From NCBI GenBank assembly GCA_965279195.1, contig CBDIHP010000039.1, forward strand, positions 1-64,000: a DNA stretch of 64,000 bases, in the 5' to 3' direction. The notes under the pieces are model-generated. The model ran no database searches. It saw nothing but the letters and a program-made list of their open reading frames with translations, and had not been told where the DNA came from. This stretch comes from CBDIHP01 sp965279195 (GTDB lineage Bacteria; Planctomycetota; Planctomycetia; Isosphaerales; Isosphaeraceae). This document shows positions 53,477 through 63,408 of this stretch, in pieces. The position numbers and the translations under genes were made by a program. The first letter of the stretch is position 1; each line of letters starts with the position of its first letter.

Positions 53477-54658
53477 ATGATGCGACCGATTCGGGTGCTC
53501 ACCATCGGACACTCTTACCTGATCGGCCTGAACCGCGCGGTCATGGCCCGCGTGTCCCGGTCGCCCGACATCGAGATGACGATCGCCGCCCCGCAGTATT
53601 TCCACGGCGACCTCCGCCCGCTCTGGCTCGACCGCGATTTCCGGGATGCCGGCTCGTACGACCTTGTCGGGCTGCCGGCCTACATGAGCCGGTTCGTCCA
53701 CGTCTTCACGTACGGCGGGCTCAGGTCGCTCGTGACGAGCGGCCGGTTCGATATCGTCCACGCCTGGGAGGAGCCCTACGTCCTCGCCTGCTTCCAGATC
53801 GCCCAGGCGGCGGCCCGGGGACGCAGCCGATTCATGTTCCGCACGGCCCAGAGCCTGCCCAAACGCTATCCGCCCCCGTTCTCGAACTTCGAGCGCTACT
53901 GCGTGCAGCAGGCCTCGGGCTGGATCGCCGGCGGATCGCTGGTCCATCGCGCCCTTCTGGAGCGAGGCTATCCGTCCGAGTTCTCCGAGGTCATCACCCT
54001 GGGCGTGGACGAGGAGCGGTTCCAGCCCGACCCGCTCGTGGGGCATGAGGTCCGGCGTTCGCTGGGGTTCGAGGGCCCGGTCATCGGATTCCTCGGGCGG
54101 CTGTCGGCGGTGAAGGGGCTGGACACGCTCCTGGAGTCGCTCGAAACCCTGCCCGGCCGCTGGAATTTCCTGGCGCTCGGCAGCGGGCCGTACGAGTCGC
54201 GGATCCGCGAGTGGGCGAAGGAGCGGGGCTTCGAGGGCCGGGTCCGGGTCCTGCTTGCGACCCATGATGAGGTCCCGCGCTACCTGCAGGCGATGGACAT
54301 CGTCGCCCTGCCCAGCCGCACGACGCGCGCCTGGAAGGAGCAGTTCGGCCGGGTGATCGTCGAGGCCTTCGCCTGCGGGATCCCCGTGGTCGGGTCCGAC
54401 TCCGGCGAGATCCCGTACCTCCTCGACGGGGCGGGCCGGGTCTTCCCCGAGGGGGATGCTCAGGCCCTGGGCGAATGCCTGCGGTCGCTCATCGAGGACC
54501 GCGAACTCCGGCGATCCCTGGGCGAGGCCGGCCGCCAGCGCTGCATGGATCTTTACTCCTCGTCCCGCGTCGCCGAGCGCTATGTCGAGTATTACCGCCG
54601 GCTGGTGGACGAGGTCCCGCCGGGCCGGCGTTCGGATTCGAGGCTCCTCACCTGCTGA
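53477..54658 (+). CDS. GT4-family glycosyltransferase
   Basis: 393 residues from ATG 53477 (or 53480). GT-B fold: IRVLTIGHSYLIGLNRAVMA at the start, VIGFLGRLSAVKGLDTLLES, LLATHDEVPRYLQAMDIVAL, and the E-x7-E motif in FGRVIVEAFACGIPVVGSDS then GEIPYLL, which binds the nucleotide sugar. It transfers a sugar from a UDP- or GDP-sugar, probably in polysaccharide synthesis. Its orientation is towards the convergent pterin gene. Confidence 0.9.
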   Translation: MMRPIRVLTIGHSYLIGLNRAVMARVSRSPDIEMTIAAPQYFHGDLRPLWLDRDFRDAGSYDLVGLPAYMSRFVHVFTYGGLRSLVTSGRFDIVHAWEEPYVLACFQIAQAAARGRSRFMFRTAQSLPKRYPPPFSNFERYCVQQASGWIAGGSLVHRALLERGYPSEFSEVITLGVDEERFQPDPLVGHEVRRSLGFEGPVIGFLGRLSAVKGLDTLLESLETLPGRWNFLALGSGPYESRIREWAKERGFEGRVRVLLATHDEVPRYLQAMDIVALPSRTTRAWKEQFGRVIVEAFACGIPVVGSDSGEIPYLLDGAGRVFPEGDAQALGECLRSLIEDRELRRSLGEAGRQRCMDLYSSSRVAERYVEYYRRLVDEVPPGRRSDSRLLTC

Positions 54659-54670
54659 GCCGCCTCGCGT

Positions 54671-55015
54671 TCAGCGGACCCAGTTCTTGGGGAACCCGGT
54701 CAACGCTCCGCCGGGCACAGGCTTCCAGAGGGCGACCTCGTCGATCCGGCGGGCGAGTTCGGTGTCCATCGCGGTGATGCCCCGGACCCGGTGGGTCTGG
54801 AGCTTCACGGTCACCTGCGCGTAGCCGACGTTCAGGTCGGGGTGATGCCACGCGGCCTCGGCGATGTAGCCGATCGTCTGGACCAGCATCATCGTGTGTG
54901 GCCAGCCGGGCGTGGCGTACGTCCGGCGCAGCCATCCGTCGCGGACCTCCCAGCCCGGGAGCGCCGCGAGGGCCTCGGCCAGTTCTGACTCAGAGAGGAT
55001 GACGTCCTCGGGCAT
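54671..55015 (-). CDS. 4a-hydroxytetrahydrobiopterin dehydratase (PCD/DCoH)
   Basis: 114 residues, normal length. GWEVRDGWLRRTYATPGW, MLVQTIGYIAEAAWHHPDLN then VGYAQVTVKLQTHRVRGIT contains the active-site His pair (HHP) and the later His, the PCD family signature. It dehydrates 4a-hydroxypterin and helps recycle pterin cofactors. No aromatic hydroxylase gene is in this window. It ends 13 nt from the glycosyltransferase stop on the other strand. Confidence 0.93.
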   Translation of the reverse strand: MPEDVILSESELAEALAALPGWEVRDGWLRRTYATPGWPHTMMLVQTIGYIAEAAWHHPDLNVGYAQVTVKLQTHRVRGITAMDTELARRIDEVALWKPVPGGALTGFPKNWVR

Positions 55016-55033
55016 GGTCGGCCTTTCCGGGTT

Positions 55034-58000
55034 TCAGGTGGTGCGCTGCGAGCCCTTCACGCGGATCTCGTCGCGGACCTTCTTGAAGTCGGGCCGATCC
55101 GCGATCGGCTTCCAGCGGGGATCATCCATGTCGGCGGGCGGGATGGGGCCCCTCGACATCCCCTCGCGGAGGAGTTCGACCGCCTTCGCCCCCAGCGTCT
55201 CGGCCACCTTGAGGTCCTTCGCCTTCCCGGCCGCGCCGGCGAGGTAGGAGGCAGCCAGGACCGAGGTATGCGAGCCGGGCTTCGCCGAGCCGAGTCGCTG
55301 GGCGTACCCGATGAGGTCATCCGGGCGATCCTGCCCCGCGAGGAGGATGCAGATCGCCTGGAGGTCCGCCGCGAGGGCGTCGGACTCCTTGGGGTTGTTC
55401 GGGCTTGACTTGACGACCTCGGCGTGGATGTCGGCGGCCTTCACCAGGAGGTCGAGCGCGGGGGCGGTGCCCGCCAGGCCCTGGGTCTGGCCGATCAGGA
55501 GGCCGAGGCCGTAGTCAGCCAGGCCGACGGTGCTGCGGTATTCGGGGACGGTGGGGTACCGTTCCATGAGCTTCGACATCCGCTCCGCGACCTTGCGGTA
55601 GAGCGCCTCGGCTTCGGCCGGCTTGGTCGGGGCGTTGAGGCCGGCGAGGTGCAGCTCGGTGAGCGAGAGCCGGTACTGGTGGTCGGGGATCGAGGGGAAG
55701 TTCTTCGATAGCTCTTCCTGCCGCGCCCGGGCCTGCTGGTAGTCCTTCTCGGCCTCGGCGAGCTTCGGCGGGACGCTGTACTCGTCCAGGAGCCCGACGT
55801 TGTTGAGCAGGACCGCGGCCTCACGGCTGTAGTCGGGGACCTTGGGATATTCCGCCGCCAGGGTCTGGAGCAGCCCGAGGGATTCCCGGAGCATCGCCTC
55901 GGTGTCGACCGATCGCGTCGCCACGGATTTCAGGAGGGCGAGGTTCGTGAGGATCCGGGCGAGCTGCCAGCGGTGGCCCGCGACCCCCGCCTCCGCCGCG
56001 GTCAGGCCCCGCATGATCCTGAGGGCCTCGTCCCAGGACGCCTCGGCCTCCTTCATCCGGCCGGAACTCTTCTGGAGGATTCCCAGGTTATTCAACGACC
56101 TGGCGCGTTCGGCCCGGAGGGTGAGATTGCCGGCGTCCTTCGCCGCCAGGTCGGTCTGGGTCTGGAGGGCCTCCTGATAGAGTTCCTCGTCCTCCCCCGA
56201 CCGGCCCGACTGCTTGGCGAGCAGGGCCCCGAGCTGATAGCGGAGGTCGGCGTAGATCCTCTGATCTTCGGGCGAGGCCCCCGGCGCGGCGGCGACGGCG
56301 GAGCAGAGGTCCAGCGACTCCCGGAACGCCTTCTCGGCCTCGACGAACCGATTGCTCTTGCGCAGGAGGATCCCGAGCCGGGTCAGCGTCCGGCCCAGGG
56401 CACGGCGGCGGTCGAGGTCGGACGTCGACCCGCTGGACGGGGCTCCGAGCAGGGTCACGGCTTCCTTGTACGAGGGCTCGGCCTGGTCGTAGAGCCCGAG
56501 CATCTCCTGGATGTCGCCCAGCCTGGCGTGGGCCCGGCCGGTGTCGGTCTTGAGCTTGGGGTCGTCCTTGCGCTCTTCGAGGAACTTGTCGTAGAACGCC
56601 TTCGCCCGGTTGAGCAGCTTGCGCCGGACCCCCTCCATCTGGGGGACGTCGGCCAGCTCGACGTCGCCGACCTCGGTGAGCATCTGCTCGACGGCCGACC
56701 GGGCGAGCTGGTAATTCTGCTCCGTCCGGGCCCGCTCGCGATTCACGAGGACATAGCCGACCGCGGTCGCGGCCAATCCCGTGGCGAGCAGGACGAACAC
56801 CGAGGCGACGGCCGTCCGGTGCCGCCTGGCCCAGCGGCCGAGCTTGACCTGCCAGGGCTCCTCGTAGACCGACACGGGTTCGTCTGCGAGCCAGCGTTCG
56901 AGGTCCTTCGCGAGGTCGCGGCAGGACTGGTAGCGGTCGGCGACGTTGAGCGCCATGGCCTTGAGGCAGATGGCCTCCAGGGCCGGGTGGACGCCCGGCT
57001 TGACGGCGCGGGGGCGGGGGAAGTCGCCGTTGCGGACCTTGTTCAGCAGCTCAATGATGTTGTTGGCCTGGATCGGGGTCCGGCCCACGACGATCTGGTA
57101 GAGCGTGGAGCCGAGGCTGTAGATGTCGGTGGTGGGGCCCAGATTGTCGTTGTCGCCACCGGCCTGCTCGGGGCTCATGAAGGCGGGGGTGCCGACGGTC
57201 GTGCCGACCTCGGTGCTGGACGTGCCCCCGGACATCGGCCGCAGGGGCGGCAGGTCGGCGTCGCCGGGCTCGCCGGCACCGATGATCTTGGCCAGGCCCC
57301 AGTCGACGACGAGGGTCTCGCCGTACGGCCCGATCATGATGTTGTCGGGCTTGATGTCGCGGTGCAGGACCTTCCGCTTGTGGGCATATTCGAGCGCGTA
57401 GCAGACGTTGATGATGCAGCGGATCAGCTCGTGGAACTTGACGGTGGCGAGGCTCCGCTCGGCGGCGGTCTTCGGCTCATCGCCCTTGTAGAATTCCTTG
57501 ATCGCGTGCTTGAGCGTCTCCCCCTGGATGAACCGCATCGCATAGTACGGGCGGCCGTCGGGGTACTCGTTCATGCCGTAGACCGGCACGATCCCGGGGT
57601 GTTCGAGCCCGCCGGTGACCTCGGCCTCGTACTTGAACCGCGCCTGGCTGTCGGGGTGCGAGGCGTACCGCGACTTGATCTCCTTGAGAGCGACCAGGCG
57701 GTTCAGCTCGCGGTCGGTGGCGCGGAAGACCTCGCCGAGGCCGCCCTGCGCGTGCGAGGCGATGATGTCGAACCGCGAGACCTGCGGCGCGAGCCCGGAG
57801 AAGGCCCGGCCGATGCCCGCCGGGATCTCCTGGCCGGGATGGCTCCGAGCGGAGGCCGATCCGGAGAGGGGGATCGCCTCGGTCGCGACCAGGCTCTCGG
57901 GCGCGCCGGTCGCGGCGAGGTCGGCGTCGGCGACGGTCGCGAACGGGTCCTCCGGGCGGTTGCCGCCGAGGGCGGGGAAGGCCTCGCTCAGGCCGCCGGA

Positions 58001-58681
58001 ACTGTGCCCCCGCGCGGCTGCGGTCGCCTCGGGGCCGATCGTCGGTCCGTCCAACCGGGTCTCATAGAGCTCCGCTTCGTCGGCGAGCGGCAGGCTCTGC
58101 GCGGTCGCGTAGGGATCCTCGCCGGGCTGGAGCGGCAGGGTCGATGCGTCGTTGAACGCCGGCGGCACGCTGAACTCGGCCGTGGCGTCGGCGTCGGTGG
58201 GGAAGTCGTCCACGGGCGAGGCCAGCACCGACGACTGGCCCGGCGGGGACGCGGGCGGCTGAGGCGCCTTCGACAGCGACGCCATCGTCGCGAATGGATC
58301 GTCGTCCTCGACCGGCGGGTTGGCGACCGAGGTCTCGGGCGAAAACTGGGTGACCTCGCCGATCCGGCTGCGGACGCTCTGGAGCGCCTGATCGGGGATG
58401 AGCTTCAGGGCGTCTTCGAGCCGGCGGCCCGACTGGACCGCCGATTTCACGAACGTGAACTCCTCGGGAGGCAGCACCGCCGGGTCGTCCACCGACGATT
58501 CGAGCCAGACCAGCTCGGTCTCGGTGATCAGGCCCCGCTCGCGCAGCAGGGACGACAGCGTCCGCAGCGGATTCTGCGACAGGTCCTCAAAGACCTGCGT
58601 GAGCTGATCCCGACTGACGTGGCCGTGGGCCATCGCCATCAAACCGAGTCGCAGGGTCCGCTCGTCCGTCGTCTGAAACAT
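55034..58681 (-). CDS. Ser/Thr protein kinase with TPR C-terminus (planctomycete type)
   Basis: 1215 residues from ATG 58681; a longer frame is rejected. Residues 1-110 form a helical domain of unknown role; 120-300 is an acidic low-complexity linker with repeated DPFAT/DPYAT. The kinase domain runs about 304-597: glycine loop HAQGGLGEVF, K333 (ALKEIK), HRDIKPDN (H440-N447), DWG in place of DFG (460-462) and TPAFMSPEQAGG. A single helix (625-646) precedes TPRs to about 1190. Planctomycetes carry many such kinases, probably sensing the periplasm. It is divergent from the beta-helix gene. Confidence 0.93.
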   Translation of the reverse strand: MFQTTDERTLRLGLMAMAHGHVSRDQLTQVFEDLSQNPLRTLSSLLRERGLITETELVWLESSVDDPAVLPPEEFTFVKSAVQSGRRLEDALKLIPDQALQSVRSRIGEVTQFSPETSVANPPVEDDDPFATMASLSKAPQPPASPPGQSSVLASPVDDFPTDADATAEFSVPPAFNDASTLPLQPGEDPYATAQSLPLADEAELYETRLDGPTIGPEATAAARGHSSGGLSEAFPALGGNRPEDPFATVADADLAATGAPESLVATEAIPLSGSASARSHPGQEIPAGIGRAFSGLAPQVSRFDIIASHAQGGLGEVFRATDRELNRLVALKEIKSRYASHPDSQARFKYEAEVTGGLEHPGIVPVYGMNEYPDGRPYYAMRFIQGETLKHAIKEFYKGDEPKTAAERSLATVKFHELIRCIINVCYALEYAHKRKVLHRDIKPDNIMIGPYGETLVVDWGLAKIIGAGEPGDADLPPLRPMSGGTSSTEVGTTVGTPAFMSPEQAGGDNDNLGPTTDIYSLGSTLYQIVVGRTPIQANNIIELLNKVRNGDFPRPRAVKPGVHPALEAICLKAMALNVADRYQSCRDLAKDLERWLADEPVSVYEEPWQVKLGRWARRHRTAVASVFVLLATGLAATAVGYVLVNRERARTEQNYQLARSAVEQMLTEVGDVELADVPQMEGVRRKLLNRAKAFYDKFLEERKDDPKLKTDTGRAHARLGDIQEMLGLYDQAEPSYKEAVTLLGAPSSGSTSDLDRRRALGRTLTRLGILLRKSNRFVEAEKAFRESLDLCSAVAAAPGASPEDQRIYADLRYQLGALLAKQSGRSGEDEELYQEALQTQTDLAAKDAGNLTLRAERARSLNNLGILQKSSGRMKEAEASWDEALRIMRGLTAAEAGVAGHRWQLARILTNLALLKSVATRSVDTEAMLRESLGLLQTLAAEYPKVPDYSREAAVLLNNVGLLDEYSVPPKLAEAEKDYQQARARQEELSKNFPSIPDHQYRLSLTELHLAGLNAPTKPAEAEALYRKVAERMSKLMERYPTVPEYRSTVGLADYGLGLLIGQTQGLAGTAPALDLLVKAADIHAEVVKSSPNNPKESDALAADLQAICILLAGQDRPDDLIGYAQRLGSAKPGSHTSVLAASYLAGAAGKAKDLKVAETLGAKAVELLREGMSRGPIPPADMDDPRWKPIADRPDFKKVRDEIRVKGSQRTT

Positions 58682-59027
58682 AAATGACGCCCCGGAGGTC
58701 GACCTCCGCCGTGTTCCCGCGCCGCGAGGGCAGGCGGTGCCGTCCGGCAAGAGGACCGGACGCGGTCCTCGCCCTGGGTTCAACGCAACGATTCTGGATT
58801 CGTGACCGGTCGCAAGCCCCTCCGATTGTAATAGGCAACGCCGCGGCCCGCCAACGGGCGAGGGCGTTGCCCGGCGGCAACCCGGGCCCCCGCATCGCCC
58901 CGACCGGCAGAATCGGATCCATCGTCATCTCAGTCGATTTTGACGCGGGCAGGCGCCATGTTAGACTTTCCCGAATGTTGAAGAGATTCCTTCGGGACGG
59001 ACGCGGACTCCAACGGGGGCGGGCTCG
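58682..59027. promoter_or_regulatory. Divergent control region with a long hairpin (58834-58871)
   Basis: The 346-bp gap between the kinase and the beta-helix gene contains GGCAACGCC (58834-58842) paired with GGCGTTGCC (58863-58871), with an inner GCCCG/CGGGC stem around CCAA. It could be a shared leader or terminator. No gene is seen in the gap. Confidence 0.4.
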
Positions 59028-62000
59028 ATGCGCAGGCGATCGGATCGAGGGGCCCGGAGGCCCGTCCTCATGCAGCTCGAATCGCGGCAACTCCTCGCCA
59101 CGTTCCGGGTCACGACCGCCGCCGACTCCGGCCCCGGCTCGCTCCGCCAGGCGATCCTCGACGCCAACGGCCTCGACGGCCCGGACGACATCCGCTTCGC
59201 GATCGGCGGCGGCCTCCAGTCGATCTCGCCCCTGAGCCCGCTCCCGGCGATCACCGGCCCCGTCGCGATCGACGGCACGAGCCAGCCGAATGCCGGGGCC
59301 CGCGACCCACGGCTGCCCCGAATCGAACTCAACGGCTCTTCGATGGGCAGCGGCCCGGGTCTGAACATCACCGGGCCGGGCGTCTCGGTCCGCGGGCTCG
59401 CGATCAATCAGATGCCCGGGGTCGGCGTGTCAATCTCGGGCGCGGGCGGTGCGCTCGTCGCGTCCTGCTTCATCGGGACCTCCGCCGACGGCAATACCCC
59501 TCGGGGCAACCGGGATACGGGCCTCTTCATCGACAACGCCCCGAACAACTCGATCGGCGGCCCCGGCCCGTCCGAGGGCAACCTGATCTCGGGCAACATC
59601 TTCAACGGCGCGGCGACCTCGGGCAACGGCGTCCGGATCCTGGGGCAGGCGTCCACCGGAAACCTGATCCGGAACAACATCATCGGCCTGGACATCACCG
59701 CCGGGGTCTTCCTCAGTAACGGCGGCAACGGCGTCGCGCTCAACAATGCACCCGGCAATGTGATCCGAGACAACATCATCTCGGGCAACAACCTCGCCGG
59801 GGTCCTGATCGTCCGGACGGGCTCCACGGGCAACCGGATCGCCGGCAATCTGATCGGCACGAACCCGGACGGGTTGCAGTTCCCCAATAACATCGACGGC
59901 GTCGAACTGATCGAGGCGGGGAGCAATACCGTCGGCGGCAACACCGACGCCGATCGAAACATGATCTCCGGCAACGGCGGCCCGGGGATCTCGCTGCGCG
60001 GGCCAAACGCCACCGGCAACCTCGTCGCGGGGAACTACGTCGGCACCACCCCCGATGGCCTCCGCGCCCTGGGCAACGTGGGCGACGGCATCCTGATCCA
60101 GAACGCCAGCGGGAACGTCATCGGCGGGAACACCCCCGGCGCGGCGAATGTCATCGCCCGGAACCGCACGGGCATCAATCTCCAGACGACCCCGCCCGAG
60201 GAACTCCAGGGAAGCGACCTCGGCCGCTTCTTCACCGACGGCCACGCCGATCGCAACGCGATCCTCGGCAACCTCCTGGGGATCGGGGCCGACCGGTCGA
60301 GCCCGCTGGGCAACTTGCTGGCGGGCGTCTCCATCATCGACGGCGCGGACAACTCCATCGGCGGGACGTCCGCCGGGGCCCGGAACGTCATCTCCGCGAA
60401 CCTCGGCGTCGGGATCCAGATCTCCTCCGACGAGTCGACCGGCAACCGGATCGTCGGCAATGCGATCGGCACCGACCCCTCGGGCCTGTCCGCGATCCCC
60501 AACGTCAGCAACGGCATCCTGATCGACTCGGCATCGGGCAACCTGATCGGCGGCGACAGCTCCTCGGCCCGCAACCTCATCTCGGGCAACCAGGGCAACG
60601 GGATCCGGATCACCGATCCGACGGCCACGTCGAACCGCGTGCTCGGCAACTGGATCGGCGTCGACGCGACGGGCTTGAAGGCGCTGGGGAACTTCGGCGA
60701 CGGCGTCCGGCTCGACAACGGCACGTCGGGCAATGCGGTCGGCGGCAATGTGCTCTCGGGCAACGGCGGCTCGGGCCTGCAACTCCTCCAGAACGTCGCG
60801 GGCAACCTCGTCGCGGGCAACATGCTCGGACTGGGCGCCGATGGCTCGATGCCGCTCGGTAACAACCTCTCGGGCGTGCAACTGACGAGCGGCTCGCACG
60901 GCAACACGATCGGCGGGACGTCGGCGGGCGACGGCAACATCATCGGCTCGAACGTGACCGGTGTGGGACTGGCCGGACCCGGGACGTCCGGGAATCTCCT
61001 GCTGGGGAACCGCATCGGGACCGATCGATCGGGCTCGCTCCCCCGGGGGAACACGGCCTACGGGATCCTCATCGCCGACCGCGCGTCGGGGAATGTGATC
61101 GGTGGTGCCTCGGGCAATATCATCTCGGCGAACGGCCTGGGGATCACGATCATCGGCCCCTCGACCGGCCAGACCCTGATCCAGGGGAACCGGATCGGCA
61201 CCGACGCCACGGGGACCCGGGCGCTCGGGAATCTGCAGAACGGGATCTTCTTCCGGCAATCGTCCAACAATACCGTGGGCGGCACGACGGCCGGGGCGGG
61301 GAACCTGATCTCGGCCAATCGCGCGGTCGGGATCCAGGTCTTCAGCGAGGATTCGACCGGCAACCAGATCCTCGGCAACCGCATGGGCACCGACGCCACG
61401 GGTCGTCGCAACGTCGACGATCGCGGGCAGTTCCTCGGCAACGGGCTGAACGGGATCCTCCTCGACAACGCCCCCGGGAACGTGGTCGGCGGCTTAGTCC
61501 CCGGCGCGGGCAATTTGCTCTCGGGCAACCAGGGGGCGGGCGTGCTCGTCAGCGGCCTGGCCGCGCGGGGGAACCGGATCGTCGGCAACCTGATCGGTAC
61601 CGATCCGACCGGCACGCTCGCCGTCGGCAACACTCAGTTCGGCGTGCAGGTGCTCGACGCGCCGGGGACCTCGATCGGTTCGCCGGTCGACGGCGGCTCG
61701 AACCTGATCTCGGGCAACCTCGTCGCCGGGATCAGCCTCGGCGGGTCGGGGGCCGTGGGCGTGGTCGTGACGGCCAATCGCATCGGCACCGATCGATCGG
61801 GGACGAAGCCGCTCGGCAACGGCCGGTCGGGCATCGCCGTCACCGGCTCGCCCCTGGCCAGCATCGGCGGCACGGCCGCCGGCGCGGGCAACCTCATCTC
61901 CGGCAACGGCCTCGAAGGGATCAACGTCGGCGGATCCCGGACGGGCACGCTCTGGATCCTCGGCAACCTCATCGGGACGAATGCGTCGGGGAGAACCGCG

Positions 62001-63395
62001 CTGTCGAACTCGGGCGACGGCGTCCTGCTCGACGGCACCGCCGACGTCCTGGTCGGGTCATCGAACCTGATCTCCGGCAACGGCCTCGCGGGCGTCCACG
62101 TCCGGGGGGCGGACACGCGCCGGATCAAGATCCTCGGGAGCCGCATCGGGACGTCCGCGAACGGCCTGGCCGCGATCCCGAACCAGGACGGCGTCCTGAT
62201 CGACGACGCGCGTGGGGTGCAGGTGGGCGGCGCGAGGGCGGGCGACGCCAACCTGATCTCGGGTAATCTCGACTCCGGCGTGCAGATCCTCGGCGCGAAG
62301 TCGGGGGTCAATTTCGTTCTCGGGAACCGCATCGGCACCGACGCGACCGGCCGGGTTGCGCTCGGCAATGCCATCGGCATCCAGGTCGACGGCTCGCCCG
62401 CCAACACGCTCGGCGGGCCGAACCTGAGCGGCGGCAACCTGATCTCAGGCAACGCGCAGGTGGGTGTGCAGATCCTCGGCGATGGGGCGACGGGCAACCT
62501 CGTGATCGGCAACCGCATCGGCACCAATGCCGACGCCTCGGCGGCGCTCCGGCTGGCCTCGACCCCGAGCGTCGGCGTCCTGATCAACAATGCGTCTGGG
62601 AATCTCGTCGGCGACCCCGCGAAGCCCGGATCCGGCAACGTGATCGTCGGCCACCAGGTCGGCGTCGTGGTCGCCGGCTTCGGCGCCAGGGGCAACGTGC
62701 TGGCCGGCAACCGCATCGGCACCGATGCGACGGGCTCGAAGGCGTTGCCGAATACCGTCGGCGTCTACATCAACGGGGCGCCGTCGAACTCGATCGGCGG
62801 CGGCGTCGCGTCCGCGTCCAACCTGATCTCGGGCAACAGTTCGACCGGCATCACGGTCTTCGGTGCCCTCTCGACCGGCAACGTCATCGCCGGCAACCGG
62901 ATCGGCACCGACGCGGGCGGCGGCAAGGCCCTACCCAACGTCACCGGCATCTATCTCGAATCCGCGCCCGGCAATGTGATCGGCGGGAGCACGGCAGCCC
63001 TCGGCAACCTGATCTCGGGCAACACCTCCACGGCCGTGTATCTATTCCAGGCCCTGACGGTCGGCAACGTGATCCGCAACAACCGGATCGGCACCAACGC
63101 CTCGGGCGGGCCCGGGCCGGGCAACGGGCAGTACGGCGTGCTCCTGTTCAACGCCCCGACGAACACCGTGGACCGCTCGAAGCCCAGCGGCAACCGGTTC
63201 TTCGGCAACGGGATCGCCGACGTCCGCGAGTTCACCGGCCGGGTGAACACCTCGAACCGATCCGCCACGGCCGTGCCGCTGGTGACGGCGCCGGCGGGGA
63301 AGGTCAGGAAGGCCGTGCCGCAGCCGCCGAAGTTCAAGAAAGGGACACGCCCCGCGGTGGGGCGGGGCGTGTCGAAGCAAGCCGTAGGCAAGTAA
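59028..63395 (+). CDS. Large secreted parallel beta-helix repeat protein (20 repeats)
   Basis: 1455 residues. The start RRPVLMQLESRQLLATFRVT is a planctomycete secretion-type leader with the ESRxLL motif, followed by a TTAADSGPGSLRQAILDAN segment typical of CSLREA-like beta-helix proteins. From about residue 145 to 1365 there are 20 copies of a repeat centred on NRIGTDATGxxALGN, each about 60 residues and also carrying GNLISGN and a turn IGG. The expected fold is a right-handed parallel beta-helix, as in NosD-like proteins. The tail is Lys/Pro-rich (PPKFKKGTRPAVG). It may be an adhesin or surface protein. Confidence 0.9.
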   Translation: MRRRSDRGARRPVLMQLESRQLLATFRVTTAADSGPGSLRQAILDANGLDGPDDIRFAIGGGLQSISPLSPLPAITGPVAIDGTSQPNAGARDPRLPRIELNGSSMGSGPGLNITGPGVSVRGLAINQMPGVGVSISGAGGALVASCFIGTSADGNTPRGNRDTGLFIDNAPNNSIGGPGPSEGNLISGNIFNGAATSGNGVRILGQASTGNLIRNNIIGLDITAGVFLSNGGNGVALNNAPGNVIRDNIISGNNLAGVLIVRTGSTGNRIAGNLIGTNPDGLQFPNNIDGVELIEAGSNTVGGNTDADRNMISGNGGPGISLRGPNATGNLVAGNYVGTTPDGLRALGNVGDGILIQNASGNVIGGNTPGAANVIARNRTGINLQTTPPEELQGSDLGRFFTDGHADRNAILGNLLGIGADRSSPLGNLLAGVSIIDGADNSIGGTSAGARNVISANLGVGIQISSDESTGNRIVGNAIGTDPSGLSAIPNVSNGILIDSASGNLIGGDSSSARNLISGNQGNGIRITDPTATSNRVLGNWIGVDATGLKALGNFGDGVRLDNGTSGNAVGGNVLSGNGGSGLQLLQNVAGNLVAGNMLGLGADGSMPLGNNLSGVQLTSGSHGNTIGGTSAGDGNIIGSNVTGVGLAGPGTSGNLLLGNRIGTDRSGSLPRGNTAYGILIADRASGNVIGGASGNIISANGLGITIIGPSTGQTLIQGNRIGTDATGTRALGNLQNGIFFRQSSNNTVGGTTAGAGNLISANRAVGIQVFSEDSTGNQILGNRMGTDATGRRNVDDRGQFLGNGLNGILLDNAPGNVVGGLVPGAGNLLSGNQGAGVLVSGLAARGNRIVGNLIGTDPTGTLAVGNTQFGVQVLDAPGTSIGSPVDGGSNLISGNLVAGISLGGSGAVGVVVTANRIGTDRSGTKPLGNGRSGIAVTGSPLASIGGTAAGAGNLISGNGLEGINVGGSRTGTLWILGNLIGTNASGRTALSNSGDGVLLDGTADVLVGSSNLISGNGLAGVHVRGADTRRIKILGSRIGTSANGLAAIPNQDGVLIDDARGVQVGGARAGDANLISGNLDSGVQILGAKSGVNFVLGNRIGTDATGRVALGNAIGIQVDGSPANTLGGPNLSGGNLISGNAQVGVQILGDGATGNLVIGNRIGTNADASAALRLASTPSVGVLINNASGNLVGDPAKPGSGNVIVGHQVGVVVAGFGARGNVLAGNRIGTDATGSKALPNTVGVYINGAPSNSIGGGVASASNLISGNSSTGITVFGALSTGNVIAGNRIGTDAGGGKALPNVTGIYLESAPGNVIGGSTAALGNLISGNTSTAVYLFQALTVGNVIRNNRIGTNASGGPGPGNGQYGVLLFNAPTNTVDRSKPSGNRFFGNGIADVREFTGRVNTSNRSATAVPLVTAPAGKVRKAVPQPPKFKKGTRPAVGRGVSKQAVGK
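59460..63130 (+). repeat. Tandem repeat array inside the beta-helix gene
   Basis: I count 20 variants of the IGTD/IGTN/IGLG motif in the protein, from CFIGTSADGN to NRIGTNASGG, spaced about 165-200 bp. Codon-level variation is wide, so the repeats are old rather than freshly expanded. Confidence 0.85.
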
Positions 63396-63408
63396 TCGTC
63401 CGAGAACA

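Noticed and set aside
56000..58687. 904-codon plus-strand open frame opposite the kinase gene
   Set aside because: Asp/Arg/Gly-rich low-complexity translation with no domain; the minus strand has a full kinase and TPRs.
59430..62722. Long minus-strand frames opposite the beta-helix gene
   Set aside because: Their apparent repeats mirror those of the sense gene and contain no real motif.
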